A stretch of 64,000 nucleotides of DNA from Aquaticitalea lipolytica (GCF_014641635.1 NZ_BMIC01000002.1:1-64000), one strand, 5' to 3'. Counted from the stretch's first letter, positions 34,265 to 45,504 are shown. The notes: generated from the sequence alone by a model not told the origin. Numbers and translations: made by a program.

Positions 34265-36814
34265 TTAAGATTCTGTATGCTTTTCAGATTTTTCAATCTT
34301 AATAGTCAGTTCATTTGTTTTGCTATCAAGATCCATAATTATTTTATCTCCTTCATGAATTTGAGAAGTTACAATTTCTTCTGCTAGTGCATCTTCTATA
34401 TATTTTTGAATTGCTCTTTTTAATGGCCTTGCACCATATTCTTTATCAAAACCTTTATCAGCAATATAATCTTTAGCCTTAGTACTTAACTTAAGTTCAT
34501 AACCTAAATCCTTAATACGGTCAATAAGCTTAACTAACTCAATATCAATAATTTTATTAATATCCTCTTTTTCAAGAGCATTAAATACCATAACATCATC
34601 AATTCTGTTTAAAAACTCTGGTGCAAATGCTTTTTTAAGAGCATTTTCTATAATACTTCTAGAATTATCATCAGCTTGAGCAGATTTAGCAGCAGTGCCA
34701 AAGCCTACACCTTGTCCGAAATCTTTCAGTTTACGAGCTCCAATATTAGAAGTCATTATAATAATTGTATTTCTAAAATCTATTTTTCGCCCAAGACTAT
34801 CTGTTAAAAAACCATCATCTAATACTTGTAATAACATATTAAAAACATCTGGATGTGCTTTTTCAATTTCATCTAATAATAAAACAGCATAAGGTTTGCG
34901 TCTAATCTTTTCAGTTAGCTGACCACCTTCTTCATAACCAACATATCCTGGAGGTGCACCAACTAATCTTGAGATTGCAAATTTTTCCATGTACTCGCTC
35001 ATGTCAATTCTAACTAATGCATCATCACTATCAAATAATTCGCGAGCTAATACTTTGGCTAATTGCGTTTTACCTACTCCTGTTTGCCCTAAAAAGATAA
35101 ATGACCCAATTGGCTTGTTAGGATCTTTAAGTCCAGCACGATTGCGCTGAATAGCTTTTACGACCTTTGCAACTGCCTCATCTTGCCCAATTACTTTTCC
35201 TTTTATAAGTTCTGGCAATTTTGCAAGTTTATTACTTTCGGTTTGAGCAATTTTATTTACAGGAATACCTGTCATCATTGAAACTACATCTGCAACATTA
35301 TCTTCACTTACAATTTCCTTATGAAGTTTTGTTTCTTCTTCCCATTTTTCTTGAGCTATAGCTAGTTCCTTTTCAAGACGCTTTTCATCATCTCTTAATT
35401 TAGCTGCTTCTTCATACTTTTGCTTTTTAACAACCGTATTTTTAGTTTCCTTTACAGCTTCTAATTGCTTTTCTAATTCTAGAATTTGCTTAGGTACATC
35501 TATGTTAGTTATATGAACACGAGAACCCGCTTCATCTAAAGCATCAATAGCTTTGTCTGGTAAGAAACGCTCAGTCATATATCTGTTGGTTAATTTTACA
35601 CAAGCTTCAATTGCTTCATCAGTATACTCAACATTATGATGTTCTTCGTATTTACCTTTAATATTATTTAATATTTGAATTGTTTCTTCAACAGTAGTTG
35701 GCTCAACAATTACCTTTTGAAAACGACGCTCTAAGGCTCCATCTTTTTCGATATATTGTCTATACTCATCTAGTGTTGTAGCGCCAATACATTGTATTTC
35801 GCCTCTTGCTAATGCTGGTTTAAACATATTAGAAGCATCTAAACTCCCTGTTGCTCCACCTGCGCCAACTATGGTATGAATTTCATCAATAAAGAGAATA
35901 ATATCATCATTCTTTTCTAATTCATTCATTACAGCTTTCATACGTTCTTCAAACTGTCCACGATATTTTGTACCAGCTACTAAACTTGCTAAATCTAGAG
36001 TAACAACACGTTTGTTAAATAAAATACGAGAGACTTTTCGCTTTACAATACGTAAAGCTAAACCTTCAGCAATTGCAGATTTACCAACACCTGGTTCTCC
36101 AATTAATAATGGGTTATTCTTTTTACGTCGACTCAAAATTTGAGACACACGTTGTATTTCTTTTTCACGACCTACTACAGGATCTAGTTTTCCTTCTTCA
36201 GCCATTACAGTTAAATCTCTTCCAAAATTATCTAAAACTGGTGTTTTAGATTTTTTAGTAGATTTAGAGGCAGATTGACTAAAAGGATTTTGTTTTGAAT
36301 CGTCTTCATCATTAGTATCGTCATCTGAAAATGACTCAGCTTTCGGCGATTCTATATAATCATCATCACTTGTTATCATAAATTTAAATTGTTCTTTTAC
36401 GTTATCATAATCCACTTTAAGTTTATTCAACAACTTAGTTGTAGGATCATTTTCATTTCTTAAGATACACAATAATAAATGTGCAGTATTTATTGACGTG
36501 CTTTGAAAAAGCTTAGCTTCTAAAAAAGTAGTTTTTAAAGCACGTTCAGCTTGCCTAGTAAGATGTAGGTTCTTTTTTTCGTTAGAAGTAGCCAATAAAG
36601 TTGGGTTAGCAGGACTAAGAATTTCAACTTTACGTCTTAAATGATTTAGATCTACTTCTAAAGCACTTAAAATATCAATTGCTTTGCCACTTCCATCACG
36701 AAGTAAGCCAAGCATTAAATGTTCGGTACCTATAAAGTCATGACCTAAACGTAAAGCTTCTTCTTTGCTATACGCAATAACGTCTTTAACTCTTGGGGAA
36801 AAATTATCATCCAT
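34265..36814 (-). CDS. clpC: ClpC, AAA+ unfoldase of the Clp protease
   Basis: 849 residues. Two N-terminal Clp repeats (about 1-150, beginning [21 protein letters not shown]). First AAA module with Walker [10 protein letters not shown] (about 240) and [24 protein letters not shown]-type coiled segment (about 445-485, [19 protein letters not shown]) distinguishes ClpC from ClpA/ClpB. Second AAA module has Walker [10 protein letters not shown] (about 573) and [20 protein letters not shown]-terminal D2-small domain completes it. It unfolds proteins for ClpP. It is divergent from gyrA. Confidence 0.96.
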   Translation of the reverse strand: MDDNFSPRVKDVIAYSKEEALRLGHDFIGTEHLMLGLLRDGSGKAIDILSALEVDLNHLRRKVEILSPANPTLLATSNEKKNLHLTRQAERALKTTFLEAKLFQSTSINTAHLLLCILRNENDPTTKLLNKLKVDYDNVKEQFKFMITSDDDYIESPKAESFSDDDTNDEDDSKQNPFSQSASKSTKKSKTPVLDNFGRDLTVMAEEGKLDPVVGREKEIQRVSQILSRRKKNNPLLIGEPGVGKSAIAEGLALRIVKRKVSRILFNKRVVTLDLASLVAGTKYRGQFEERMKAVMNELEKNDDIILFIDEIHTIVGAGGATGSLDASNMFKPALARGEIQCIGATTLDEYRQYIEKDGALERRFQKVIVEPTTVEETIQILNNIKGKYEEHHNVEYTDEAIEACVKLTNRYMTERFLPDKAIDALDEAGSRVHITNIDVPKQILELEKQLEAVKETKNTVVKKQKYEEAAKLRDDEKRLEKELAIAQEKWEEETKLHKEIVSEDNVADVVSMMTGIPVNKIAQTESNKLAKLPELIKGKVIGQDEAVAKVVKAIQRNRAGLKDPNKPIGSFIFLGQTGVGKTQLAKVLARELFDSDDALVRIDMSEYMEKFAISRLVGAPPGYVGYEEGGQLTEKIRRKPYAVLLLDEIEKAHPDVFNMLLQVLDDGFLTDSLGRKIDFRNTIIIMTSNIGARKLKDFGQGVGFGTAAKSAQADDNSRSIIENALKKAFAPEFLNRIDDVMVFNALEKEDINKIIDIELVKLIDRIKDLGYELKLSTKAKDYIADKGFDKEYGARPLKRAIQKYIEDALAEEIVTSQIHEGDKIIMDLDSKTNELTIKIEKSEKHTES

Positions 36815-37073
36815 AGTAAATTCCTTTCTGCATTAAAAATAATAAAAACAAGTGTATAAAGACAAAAACTATACCTTAAATGTTTTATAATCGCTAATAG
36901 ACTAAAAAAACTTCTAAAAATCAAAACATTTAACAGCATACTTATTAAACAAATTCTTGCAAATATTGTTAATAAAAAATTTCAAAAAAGACTAGTTAAA
37001 GTCTTTCATCCACTATCAAAATACTTATCTTAGCACGATTTGAAAACCTACAAAAATCTAATTAAAATTATAT

Positions 37074-39635
37074 ATGGCAGAAGGAGAAAAACTTATTCCA
37101 ATTAACATTGAAGATGAAATGAAATCGGCTTACATTGATTATTCAATGTCAGTCATTGTGTCACGTGCTTTACCAGATGTAAGAGATGGTTTAAAACCAG
37201 TACATAGACGTGTATTATTTGGTATGCATGAGTTAGGTGTTAGATCTAATACGGCACACAAAAAGTCAGCAAGAATTGTTGGTGAGGTTTTAGGTAAGTA
37301 TCATCCTCATGGTGATACTTCAGTTTATGATACAATGGTACGTATGGCTCAAGAGTGGAGTTTACGTTATATGTTAGTAGATGGACAAGGAAACTTTGGT
37401 TCGATAGATGGAGATAGTCCAGCAGCAATGCGTTATACAGAAGCTCGTATGCGTAAAATATCTGAAGACATGTTGGCAGATATTGATAAAGAAACTGTAG
37501 ATCATAAATTAAATTTTGATGATACTTTACAAGAACCAACAGTATTACCAACAAGAATCCCTGGGCTTTTAGTCAATGGAGCATCTGGTATTGCAGTAGG
37601 TATGGCTACAAATATGCCTCCTCATAACCTAAGTGAAGTTGTTGATGGTATTATAGCTTATATTGAAAATAGCGATATAGAAATTGATGAGCTAATTACC
37701 CACGTTAAAGCACCAGATTTTCCAACTGGAGGAACTATTTATGGTTACGATGGTGTTAGAGAAGCGTTTAAAACAGGACGTGGTCGTATAGTTATAAGAG
37801 GAAAAGCTGTTATTGAAGAAGTTGATGGTAAAGAATCTATAATTGTTACTGAAATTCCTTATCAAGTTAACAAAGCAGATATGATTAAAAAGACTGCTGA
37901 CTTGGTAAATGAGAAGAAAATTGAAGGCATTTCTACCATTAGAGATGAGTCTGATAGAAATGGTATGCGAGTTGTTTATGTTTTAAAGCGTGATGCCATT
38001 CCAAATATCGTTTTAAATACCTTATATAAGTATACCGCTTTACAGTCTTCATTTAGTGTTAACAATATTGCTTTAGTGAAGGGTAGACCTCAACTATTGA
38101 ACCTTAAGGAAATGATTCATCATTTTGTTGAGCATAGACATGAGGTGGTTACACGTAGAACTGTTTATGAGTTGCGAAAAGCTGAAGAACGTGCTCATAT
38201 TTTAGAAGGGTTAATAATTGCTTCTGATAATATTGATGAAGTTATTGCAATAATTAGAGCATCTTCAAACGCAGATGAAGCTCGTGAGAAATTAATTGAA
38301 AGATTTAAACTTTCAGAAATTCAAGCAAAAGCTATTGTTGAAATGCGTTTGCGTCAGTTAACAGGTTTAGAACAAGATAAATTGCGTTCTGAGTATGAAG
38401 AGTTGATGAAAACCATAGAAGATTTAAAAGATATTCTTGATAAAAAAGAACGTCGAATGGACATCATTAAAGAAGAGTTAGTTGAAGTTAAAGCTAAATA
38501 TGGTGATGAGCGTCGTTCTAAAATAGAATATGCTGGAGGAGATTTAAGTATTGAAGATATGATTGCAGATGAACAGGTAGTAATTACCATTTCACATGCT
38601 GGATATATAAAACGAACTTCTCTTACGGAATATAAAACTCAAAATAGAGGAGGTGTTGGTCAAAAAGCATCAACAACTCGTAATGAAGATTTCTTAGAAC
38701 ATTTATTTGTTGGAACAAACCATCAATACATGTTGTTCTTTACTCAAAAAGGAAAATGTTTCTGGATGCGTGTTTATGAAATTCCAGAAGGAAGTAAAAC
38801 ATCAAAAGGTAGAGCAATTCAAAACCTTATAAATATTGAGCAAGATGATAAAGTAAAAGCATTTATATGTACTCAAGATTTAAAAGATGAAGATTATATT
38901 AATAGTCATTATGTAATTATGGCTACCAAACAAGGTCAAGTTAAAAAAACATCATTAGAACAATATTCTAGACCTCGTACAAATGGTATTAATGCTATCA
39001 CAATTAAGGATGACGACGAGCTATTAGAAGCTAAATTAACCACAGGGCAAAGTCAGGTAATGTTGGCATTAAAGTCTGGTAAAGCTATCAGATTTGAAGA
39101 AGCAAAAACTAGACCAATGGGACGTAATGCGTCTGGAGTTAGAGGTATTAGACTAGCAAATGATAAAGATGAAGTAATTGGAATGGTTGCTATTGAAAAC
39201 CCAATGGAAGAATCTGTATTAGTAGTTTCAGAAAATGGATATGGTAAACGAAGTTTTATTGACGATCCAGAAGATGGAGAAGCAGTTTACAGAATTACTA
39301 ATAGAGGAGGAAAAGGAGTGAAAACTATCTCAATTACCTCAAAAACAGGCAACTTAGTATCTATTAAAAGCGTAAGCGATGACGACGATTTAATGATTAT
39401 CAATAAATCTGGAATAGCAATACGTATGGCTGTTGCCGATTTACGAGTTATGGGAAGAGCTACACAAGGTGTTAAGCTAATAAACCTTAAGGGAAGTGAT
39501 TCTATTGCAGCTGTTGCAAAAGTAATGAAAGACGAAGACGAAGACTCTGAAAATATTGATGAATTATCTGAAAACCAACCTTCTGCAGAAGATGGCACAA
39601 CTCTTGATAATTCTGAAGATGAAAACAATAATTAA
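37074..39635 (+). CDS. gyrA: DNA gyrase subunit A
   Basis: 853 residues. Catalytic Tyr121 sits in [10 protein letters not shown]. The quinolone-pocket segment reads [10 protein letters not shown], giving Thr82 and Asp86 at the positions equivalent to E. coli Ser83 and Asp87; Thr there looks natural to the lineage rather than acquired. The C-terminal beta-pinwheel begins with a degenerate GyrA box in [12 protein letters not shown], supporting gyrase rather than topoisomerase IV. The tail is acidic ([12 protein letters not shown]). It cuts and passes DNA to introduce negative supercoils together with GyrB. The TPR gene follows after 25 nt. Confidence 0.96.
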   Translation: MAEGEKLIPINIEDEMKSAYIDYSMSVIVSRALPDVRDGLKPVHRRVLFGMHELGVRSNTAHKKSARIVGEVLGKYHPHGDTSVYDTMVRMAQEWSLRYMLVDGQGNFGSIDGDSPAAMRYTEARMRKISEDMLADIDKETVDHKLNFDDTLQEPTVLPTRIPGLLVNGASGIAVGMATNMPPHNLSEVVDGIIAYIENSDIEIDELITHVKAPDFPTGGTIYGYDGVREAFKTGRGRIVIRGKAVIEEVDGKESIIVTEIPYQVNKADMIKKTADLVNEKKIEGISTIRDESDRNGMRVVYVLKRDAIPNIVLNTLYKYTALQSSFSVNNIALVKGRPQLLNLKEMIHHFVEHRHEVVTRRTVYELRKAEERAHILEGLIIASDNIDEVIAIIRASSNADEAREKLIERFKLSEIQAKAIVEMRLRQLTGLEQDKLRSEYEELMKTIEDLKDILDKKERRMDIIKEELVEVKAKYGDERRSKIEYAGGDLSIEDMIADEQVVITISHAGYIKRTSLTEYKTQNRGGVGQKASTTRNEDFLEHLFVGTNHQYMLFFTQKGKCFWMRVYEIPEGSKTSKGRAIQNLINIEQDDKVKAFICTQDLKDEDYINSHYVIMATKQGQVKKTSLEQYSRPRTNGINAITIKDDDELLEAKLTTGQSQVMLALKSGKAIRFEEAKTRPMGRNASGVRGIRLANDKDEVIGMVAIENPMEESVLVVSENGYGKRSFIDDPEDGEAVYRITNRGGKGVKTISITSKTGNLVSIKSVSDDDDLMIINKSGIAIRMAVADLRVMGRATQGVKLINLKGSDSIAAVAKVMKDEDEDSENIDELSENQPSAEDGTTLDNSEDENNN

Positions 39636-39660
39636 CATTAAACATTAAATTAACTTAACA

Positions 39661-40938
39661 ATGAAAAAACACGTTATCATAGCTTTGGCACTTTTAGTAA
39701 GTACCTTTTCTTTTTCCCAAAAAGATGAATTAAAAGATGCGGAAAAAGCTATTAAATCTGGAAATTATGCAGATGCTAAAACGGCAATCAAAGCTGCTGA
39801 ATCTCTTATAGGAAATGCTGATGACAAGACAAAAGCAAAGTTTTATTATCTAAAAGGGCAAGCTTATTATGCTAATGGAACTGCAGCGAATAATGATTTG
39901 GATACTGCAATCGAAAGTTTAAATATGGTGGAAAAGGTAGAAGGTGGAAGTGGTAAATATTCTTCTGACGTAGCTGAAATTAAAAAAGGTATGCTATCTA
40001 ATTTCTTAACTAAAGCTAACGATGCTTTAGGAAAGAAAAATTATGCTGTTTCTTCAAATGGTTTTGAAAAAGCTTACAGAATGTCAACAAAAGACACTAT
40101 TTATCTTTATTATGCAGCAGCAACTGCGGTAAATGGACAAGATTATAACAATGCACTTTCTTATTACGAAGAACTTAAAGATTTAGGTTTTAAGGGAGTT
40201 GAGATGGAATATACTGCTGTTAATAAAGAATCAGGTGAGGTTGAGCCATTTGATAGTAAATCACTTAGAGATATTTCTGTTAGAGCAGGTACACATATTA
40301 CTCCTAAAGACACCAAAACAGAATCTAAAAGTGCCGAAATTGTAAAAAACATAGCTTTAATTTATGTTAACAATGGCGAAAATGAAAAGGCAATTTCAGC
40401 TATGAAAGATGCTAGAAAGGCTAACCCAGAAGATTTAGGATTATTATTATCTGAAGCAAATGTGCAGTTAAAAATGGGTAATAAAGATGAGTTTAAAAAA
40501 TTAATTGAAGAGGCTACAACTAAAGATCCAAAAAATGCTGAATTACAATATAATTTGGGTGTTTTAGCTGCAGAAGCAGGAGATATTGCTACTGCTAAAA
40601 AATATTATGACAAAGCAATTGCTATAGACCCTAATTATTCTGATGCGCAAACTAATATGGCTGTACTAATATTAAATGGTGAGCAAAAAATTATTGAAGA
40701 AATGAATTCTTTAGGTAGTTCTGCTGCTGATAATAAAAAGTATGATGCTCTTAAATTAAAAAGAGAAGAAATTTATAAAGAAGCTATCCCATATTTAGAA
40801 GCATCTTTAAGAATTAAACCAAATAATTTACAAGCAGCAAAAACACTAATGAATATCTATAGTGCTATTGATGATAGAGAAAACTTTAAAATATTAAAGG
40901 GTAAAGTTGAAGCATTAGAAGCTGGTGGAGGAAATTAA
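39661..40938 (+). CDS. Secreted TPR-repeat protein
   Basis: 425 residues with a signal peptide (MKKHVIIALALLVSTFSFSQ). The rest is alpha-helical with several tetratricopeptide units, clearest at YYLKGQAYYANG, YYAAATAVNGQDYNNALSYYEEL, NIALIYVNNGENEKAISAMKDA and NLGVLAAEAGDIATAKKYYDKAIAIDPNYSDA. It is likely periplasmic and acts as a protein-interaction scaffold; the partner is unknown. The 25-nt gap to gyrA and the terminator that follows suggest it is the last gene of a gyrA transcript. Confidence 0.85.
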   Translation: MKKHVIIALALLVSTFSFSQKDELKDAEKAIKSGNYADAKTAIKAAESLIGNADDKTKAKFYYLKGQAYYANGTAANNDLDTAIESLNMVEKVEGGSGKYSSDVAEIKKGMLSNFLTKANDALGKKNYAVSSNGFEKAYRMSTKDTIYLYYAAATAVNGQDYNNALSYYEELKDLGFKGVEMEYTAVNKESGEVEPFDSKSLRDISVRAGTHITPKDTKTESKSAEIVKNIALIYVNNGENEKAISAMKDARKANPEDLGLLLSEANVQLKMGNKDEFKKLIEEATTKDPKNAELQYNLGVLAAEAGDIATAKKYYDKAIAIDPNYSDAQTNMAVLILNGEQKIIEEMNSLGSSAADNKKYDALKLKREEIYKEAIPYLEASLRIKPNNLQAAKTLMNIYSAIDDRENFKILKGKVEALEAGGGN

Positions 40939-40960
40939 TTTTTTCACAATCATTTATAAA

Positions 40961-40992
40961 AAAAAGCTACTCAAATATGAGTAGCTTTTTTT
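40961..40992. terminator. Bidirectional terminator after the gyrA-TPR unit
   Basis: AAAAAGCTACTC (40961-40972) pairs with GAGTAGCTTTTT (40979-40990), loop of six nt, with T-runs on both strands. It overlaps by a few nt the end of the convergent NlpC/P60 gene. Confidence 0.9.
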
Positions 40993-41740
40993 ATATAATC
41001 TTTTTTATGACTCTCAGTTTATGAGTATGAACACCTTTGTCTACATTGTAAATTCCTGAGTGATCTAATCTATCAATTCTCACTTTGCCATGAGCATGAA
41101 TAATGTAATTATCTTCCATTATAATTCCTACATGAACAATACTGCCTTCGCTATTATCAAAAAAAGCTAAATCGCCAGGCTCACTTTCTTCAATAAAACT
41201 TAATGCAGTACCTTGAGTTGCTTGTTGTGAAGCATCTCTTAAAAGCTTATAGCCGTTAAGTTTATAAACCATTTGTGTAAATCCTGAACAATCAATGCCA
41301 AAAGGCGTTTTTCCTCCCCAAAGATATGGTGCATTTATATAAGAAAAAGCAGTTTTTATTATATCATCTTTTGGATTAACGGTATTTACAAAATTTCCAT
41401 CAAAAGTATGATTAAGAATTTTTGAACCATTTAAAGAAGATCCTAATGGAATTGTATAAAGTTTATTGTTGGAATCTTGAATAAACTCAACTAAATCTGA
41501 AGAAAGTTTCGGAGCTTCACTTTTTAAAAATTTATAATCTTCTTCAGTGATTTCAAAATACTGTTTATTATCAATCCACCCTTCATATTTGTCAAAAGCA
41601 ATTCGAATTTTACTCCAATTTTTTCGTTGCTCTAAAACTTTAAAAAAATCACCATATAATACTTGAGAAACCATTTCACTAGTATCAGTTGGCTCTAATC
41701 TTAGAGGAACTATGCTTAAATTACAAATACCGTATTGCAT
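40991..41740 (-). CDS. NlpC/P60 family cell-wall hydrolase (C40 peptidase)
   Basis: 249 residues without an obvious signal peptide. The N-terminal half (about 1-115) is SH3b-like (SIVPLRLEPTDTSEMVSQVLYGD, WSKIRIAFDKYEGWID). The C-terminal half is the C40 peptidase with catalytic Cys151 in GIDCSGFTQ, the catalytic His in GSIVHVGI, and the third residue region YIIHAHGKVRID. Such enzymes cleave the D-Glu to diamino-acid bond in peptidoglycan peptides, often during recycling of murein tripeptides. Lack of an export signal supports a cytoplasmic recycling role. It follows the thiolase gene by nine nt on the same strand. Confidence 0.9.
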   Translation of the reverse strand: MQYGICNLSIVPLRLEPTDTSEMVSQVLYGDFFKVLEQRKNWSKIRIAFDKYEGWIDNKQYFEITEEDYKFLKSEAPKLSSDLVEFIQDSNNKLYTIPLGSSLNGSKILNHTFDGNFVNTVNPKDDIIKTAFSYINAPYLWGGKTPFGIDCSGFTQMVYKLNGYKLLRDASQQATQGTALSFIEESEPGDLAFFDNSEGSIVHVGIIMEDNYIIHAHGKVRIDRLDHSGIYNVDKGVHTHKLRVIKKII

Positions 41741-41749
41741 TAATAGGTT

Positions 41750-42928
41750 TTAATTACGTTCTATAACAATTGCTGAAGCGCCTCCACCACCATTACAAAT
41801 AGCAGCAGCACCAATTTTTGCATTATTTTGTTCTAAAACATTAAGTAATGTAATTATAATTCTGACACCAGAACATCCTAGAGGGTGACCAAGTGATACA
41901 GCTCCACCATTTACATTTACGTTACTATCATTTAAACCTAATATTTTCATATTTGCTAAACCAACTACTGAAAATGCTTCATTAAATTCAAAATAATCAA
42001 CATCATCTAATGAAATACCTGCTTTGTCTAAAGCTTTTGGTAATGCTTTTGCAGGAGCAGTAGTAAACCATTCTGGTTCATGAGCAGCATCTGCATAGCT
42101 TTTTATTGTGGCTAGAGGCTTTAAACCTAATTCAATAGCTTTTTCTTTACTCATTAATACCATTGCTCCAGCACCATCATTTATAGTTGAAGCATTAGCA
42201 GCAGTTACAGTACCATCTTTAGTAAATGCAGGGCGAAGTGAAGGAATTTTGTCTAGCAATACATTGGTATATTCCTCATCTTTATTTACAACTATCGCAT
42301 CACCACGACGTTGAGGAACTTCAACAGGTACAATTTCATTATCAAACTTTCCAGAATTCCAAGCATCAGTTGAACGTTTATAAGATTGAATAGCAAAAGC
42401 GTCTTGATCTTCACGAGAAAAATTATATTCAGTGGCGCATGCATCTGCACAAACTCCCATAGCGTTATTATCATAAGCATCAACTAATCCATCACGTTGC
42501 ATACCATCTTCTAATGTTGCGGGTCCAAATTTAGTTGCAGTTCTTGCATGATAGTAATGAGGTATTAAACTCATGTTTTCCATACCTCCAGCAACAACAA
42601 CATCAACATCGCCAAGTGCAATTGCTTGTGCGGCTTGCATTACAGCTTTCATACCAGATGCACAAACTTTATTAACTGTTGTACAAGGTACTGTATTTGG
42701 TATACCAGCATATATTGCAGCTTGCCTTGCAGGCGCTTGACCTGTTCCAGCTTGCACAACGTTACCCATAATTACTTCCTGAACTAATTCTGGTTTTAAG
42801 TTTATTTTATCTAACGCACCTTTTATTGCAATAGCTCCTAATTTAGGTGCAGGAATTGTTGATAAGGCTCCTAAAAAGCTCCCAATAGGTGTTCTAGCTG
42901 CTGATACAATAACTACTTCTTTACTCAT
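41750..42928 (-). CDS. Acetyl-CoA C-acyltransferase (thiolase)
   Basis: 392 residues from ATG 42928 (MSKEVVIVSAARTPIGSF), the length of bacterial acetoacetyl-CoA and 3-ketoacyl-CoA thiolases. An ATG at 42940 adds four residues and is also possible; a TTG at 42958 falls inside the -7 promoter box and can be excluded. The acylated Cys is in NKVCASGMKAVM. The active-site GGAVSLGHPLGCSG (His) and AAICNGGGGASAIVIE (second Cys) motifs are intact. It joins or splits acyl-CoA units. The NlpC/P60 gene follows closely. Confidence 0.92.
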   Translation of the reverse strand: MSKEVVIVSAARTPIGSFLGALSTIPAPKLGAIAIKGALDKINLKPELVQEVIMGNVVQAGTGQAPARQAAIYAGIPNTVPCTTVNKVCASGMKAVMQAAQAIALGDVDVVVAGGMENMSLIPHYYHARTATKFGPATLEDGMQRDGLVDAYDNNAMGVCADACATEYNFSREDQDAFAIQSYKRSTDAWNSGKFDNEIVPVEVPQRRGDAIVVNKDEEYTNVLLDKIPSLRPAFTKDGTVTAANASTINDGAGAMVLMSKEKAIELGLKPLATIKSYADAAHEPEWFTTAPAKALPKALDKAGISLDDVDYFEFNEAFSVVGLANMKILGLNDSNVNVNGGAVSLGHPLGCSGVRIIITLLNVLEQNNAKIGAAAICNGGGGASAIVIERN

Positions 42929-42955
42929 TTCGTGTTGCATTTTATTTAATTGTCG

Positions 42956-42963
42956 CAAAATTA
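42956..42963 (-). promoter_or_regulatory. Putative -7 box of the thiolase promoter
   Basis: The minus strand reads TAATTTTG (TAnnTTTG), 16-28 nt before the two candidate ATGs. No clear TTG is seen at -33. Confidence 0.45.
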
Positions 42964-43058
42964 ATCAATTTTTAATAGAATTTAGAAGGAAAACAAGATT
43001 ATAAAAGCATAAAAACTTCTATATTTTATTACATTTGAAAACCTATTGTAACATATAA

Positions 43059-45104
43059 ATGAACAGGATAATAAATAAATGGTATAAAAATCATGCACTT
43101 ATATATAAGGTTATACTTTTTTTGAGTACAACTTTTTTTATAGTATATCTTTTTCCAAAAAGTGGAAAATTCAAATATAGTTTTGACAAAGGTAAACCAT
43201 GGCAATCTGAGAGCTTATATGCTCCATTTAATTTTGCTGTTAAAAAAACTAAAGAAGAACTAGATACTGAAAGAAGAATTATAATTGAAAACAGTCCTAT
43301 ATACTTTAACGTTAATTCTAATATAAAAGAAGAGGTTTTAGTAAATTATAAGAACAAATTTAACTCTGTGTTTGTTGACTCTTTAACACGAAATAAACTC
43401 CAATTATATGCTATAGGTAAATCTTTATTAGATGATTGTTATAAGTATGGAGTTTTAGATGAAAAATATGATTATTCAAATGACAAAAGAGCAATACTAT
43501 TAGAGAATCAAGTTCAAAAAATAAATATTGTTTTCTCCCAACTTTTTACTCTAGATTCATTTAAATCTAAAACTGAACAAAAATTAATTTCCTCTGGATT
43601 TTCAAATCAGCAAGCTGCTTTTAATACAATCATAAATGATATATTAAAGCCTAATGTTACTCTAAATAAGTCTATAACTCAAAAAGCACTTCAAGAAGAA
43701 CTAGATAAAGTTTCACTAGCAAGAGGCAGTATAGAAAAAGGGGCTTTAATTATCTCTAAAAGAGAGCAAGTTGAAGGCGAAAAATACAATATTTTAAAAT
43801 CGTTAGAGGCAGAATATGAGTCACAAATTTGGAGTGCAACAAATTACAACTGGGTAATTTTTGCCTATACACTATTAGTAGCACTTGCTCTTTTGATGCT
43901 TTTACTTTTTTTAAGAAAATATAGGATGGATGTATTTTTAAATAATACTAAAGTCACATTTATATTTTTTAACATGTTGCTGATGATTTTATTAACAACA
44001 TTAATAATTAATTATGACGCTAAGTTTGTATATGTTGTACCTCTTTGTGTATTGCCTTTGGTTTTAAAAGCATTTTTTGATGCAAGGTTAGGATTGTTTG
44101 CTCACGTACTCACAGTATTGTTATTGGGCTTTATTGTGCCAAATAGCTACGAGTATATGTTTTTGCAAATTATTGCTGGAATTGTAACGATTCTTACTGT
44201 ATCTGAGTTATATAAACGTGCTAACTTGTTTATATCTGTAGGACAAATAACATTAATTTATATTATAGCATATTTCGCGTTTTTTGTAATTCATGAAGGC
44301 AGCATATCCAATATAAGGGTTGAAACTTTTGGAATGTTTATACTTTGCGGACTAGCAACATTATTTGTTCAACCATTAATATATATATATGAAAAACTTT
44401 TTGGCTTAGTTTCAGATGTTTCGCTTTTAGAACTTTCTGATACAAATACTAAACTATTGAAAGAATTATCAGATAAAGCTCCAGGAACTTTTCATCATTC
44501 ATTAAATGTTGCAAACTTAGCTGAAGCTTCTGCAAACGAGATTGGAGCAAATGCAATGTTAGTAAGAGTAGGAGCATTGTATCATGATATTGGGAAAATG
44601 AAGAATCCTACTTATTTTACAGAAAATCAATCAACAGGAATTAATCCACATGATGAATTATCCTCAACAGAAAGTGCAAGAGTTATAATTAATCATGTTA
44701 TTGATGGAGTAGAAATAGCAAAAAAATATAATTTACCAGATAGAGTTATTGATTTTATTAGGACCCATCATGGAACTAGTTTGGTGTATTATTTTTATTC
44801 AAAAGAAAAAGAGTATGATGTAAGTATTAATGATGAAGATTTTAAATATCCTGGACCAAAACCATATAGTAAGGAAACTGCAATTTTAATGATGTGTGAT
44901 AGTGTTGAAGCAGCCTCAAAAAGCTTAAAAGAACCATCATCAACAAAAATTGATGCATTTGTAGAATCGATTATAAACAAACAAATGGAAAATGGGCAGT
45001 TTTTAAATGCTAATATTACCTTTAAAGAAATTGAATCTATAAAGAAAGTATTAAAAAATAAACTAGCTAATATCTTCCATCTCAGGATAGAATATCCAGA
45101 ATAA
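43059..45104 (+). CDS. PgpH-type 7TM-HD phosphohydrolase (cyclic-di-AMP phosphodiesterase family)
   Basis: 681 residues. An N-terminal membrane span (about 16-33) and an extracytoplasmic 7TMR-HDED domain (about 35-265). Then seven or so membrane spans (about 268-470). Then a cytoplasmic HD domain with FHHSLNVANLAEASANEIGAN, YHDIGKMKNP, NPHDELSSTESARVI and the paired HH in IRTHHGTSLVYYFY. This is the architecture of PgpH, which hydrolyses cyclic-di-AMP; the metal-ligand residues His, HD and HH are all present. It likely tunes cyclic-di-AMP in response to an extracellular cue. Divergent from the thiolase. Confidence 0.88.
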   Translation: MNRIINKWYKNHALIYKVILFLSTTFFIVYLFPKSGKFKYSFDKGKPWQSESLYAPFNFAVKKTKEELDTERRIIIENSPIYFNVNSNIKEEVLVNYKNKFNSVFVDSLTRNKLQLYAIGKSLLDDCYKYGVLDEKYDYSNDKRAILLENQVQKINIVFSQLFTLDSFKSKTEQKLISSGFSNQQAAFNTIINDILKPNVTLNKSITQKALQEELDKVSLARGSIEKGALIISKREQVEGEKYNILKSLEAEYESQIWSATNYNWVIFAYTLLVALALLMLLLFLRKYRMDVFLNNTKVTFIFFNMLLMILLTTLIINYDAKFVYVVPLCVLPLVLKAFFDARLGLFAHVLTVLLLGFIVPNSYEYMFLQIIAGIVTILTVSELYKRANLFISVGQITLIYIIAYFAFFVIHEGSISNIRVETFGMFILCGLATLFVQPLIYIYEKLFGLVSDVSLLELSDTNTKLLKELSDKAPGTFHHSLNVANLAEASANEIGANAMLVRVGALYHDIGKMKNPTYFTENQSTGINPHDELSSTESARVIINHVIDGVEIAKKYNLPDRVIDFIRTHHGTSLVYYFYSKEKEYDVSINDEDFKYPGPKPYSKETAILMMCDSVEAASKSLKEPSSTKIDAFVESIINKQMENGQFLNANITFKEIESIKKVLKNKLANIFHLRIEYPE

Positions 45105-45134
45105 AAATTTAAGAACAAAAAGTTTAAAAAATAG

Positions 45135-45165
45135 TTGCGTTCTTTATAATGAAAACTTACATTTG
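45135..45165 (+). promoter_or_regulatory. Promoter of the tRNA-Ser/Pro/Arg cluster
   Basis: TTG at 45135-45137, a 20-nt spacer, and TACATTTG at 45158-45165 make a near-consensus Bacteroidota promoter about 37 nt before the first tRNA. Confidence 0.65.
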
Positions 45166-45201
45166 CATCCGCATTTATAAAGCGTACGTTCATAAAATAT
45201 T

Positions 45202-45286
45202 GGAGAGTTGCCAGAGTGGTTAATGGAGCAGTTTGCTAAACTGTCGACGGGAAACTGTCGCGTGGGTTCGAATCCCACACTCTCCG
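45202..45286 (+). tRNA. tRNA-Ser (anticodon GCT)
   Basis: 85 nt with a long variable arm. Acceptor arms GGAGAGT (45202-45208) and ACTCTCC (45279-45285) pair fully. The anticodon loop is TTGCTAA. The TTCGAAT T-loop is present. The 3' CCA is not encoded in full. Confidence 0.96.
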
Positions 45287-45305
45287 CAATAATAGATAAT
45301 CGATT

Positions 45306-45380
45306 CGGGGTGTAGCGTAGCCCGGTTATCGCGCCGCGTTTGGGACGCGGAGGTCGCAGGTTCGAATCCTGCCACCCCGA
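45306..45380 (+). tRNA. tRNA-Pro (anticodon TGG)
   Basis: 75 nt. Acceptor arms CGGGGTG and CACCCCG pair. The anticodon stem CCGCG/CGCGG carries the loop TTTGGGA. TTCGAAT T-loop present. CCA not encoded. Lies 19 nt after tRNA-Ser. Confidence 0.96.
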
Positions 45381-45395
45381 CAAATTTAGAGTTAC

Positions 45396-45469
45396 GGGCT
45401 CGTAGCTCAGCTGGATAGAGCACCTCCCTTCTAAGGAGGCGGTCATAGGTTCGAATCCTATCGGGCTCA
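45396..45469 (+). tRNA. tRNA-Arg (anticodon TCT)
   Basis: 74 nt. Acceptor arms GGGCTCG and CGGGCTC pair with two G-U wobbles. The anticodon stem CCTCC/GGAGG carries the loop CTTCTAA. TTCGAAT T-loop present. CCA not encoded. Last gene of the cluster. Confidence 0.95.
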
Positions 45470-45471
45470 CA

Positions 45472-45504
45472 AAAAGTCTTAACAGAAATGTTAGGACTTT
45501 TTTG
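45472..45504 (+). terminator. Terminator of the tRNA cluster
   Basis: AAAAGTCTTAAC (45472-45483) pairs with GTTAGGACTTTT (45490-45501) with one G-U, followed by a T-run, directly after tRNA-Arg. Confidence 0.88.

Noticed and set aside
37246-37554. 102-codon antisense frame in gyrA
   Set aside because: Shadow of the conserved gyrA reading frame; no independent support.
37074-39635. Topoisomerase IV subunit ParC instead of GyrA
   Set aside because: The GyrA-box-like [12 protein letters not shown], the full-length pinwheel and the acidic tail favour gyrase.
44795-45193. 132-codon antisense frame over the end of the PgpH gene
   Set aside because: Entirely overlaps a conserved HD-domain coding region and has no recognisable features.
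45144-45470. Open frame of 108 codons and a 67-codon frame (45220-45423) antisense over the three tRNA genes
   Set aside because: The products contain GFEPMTASLEGRCSIQLSYE and similar strings, the well-known artefact of translating tRNA genes backwards.
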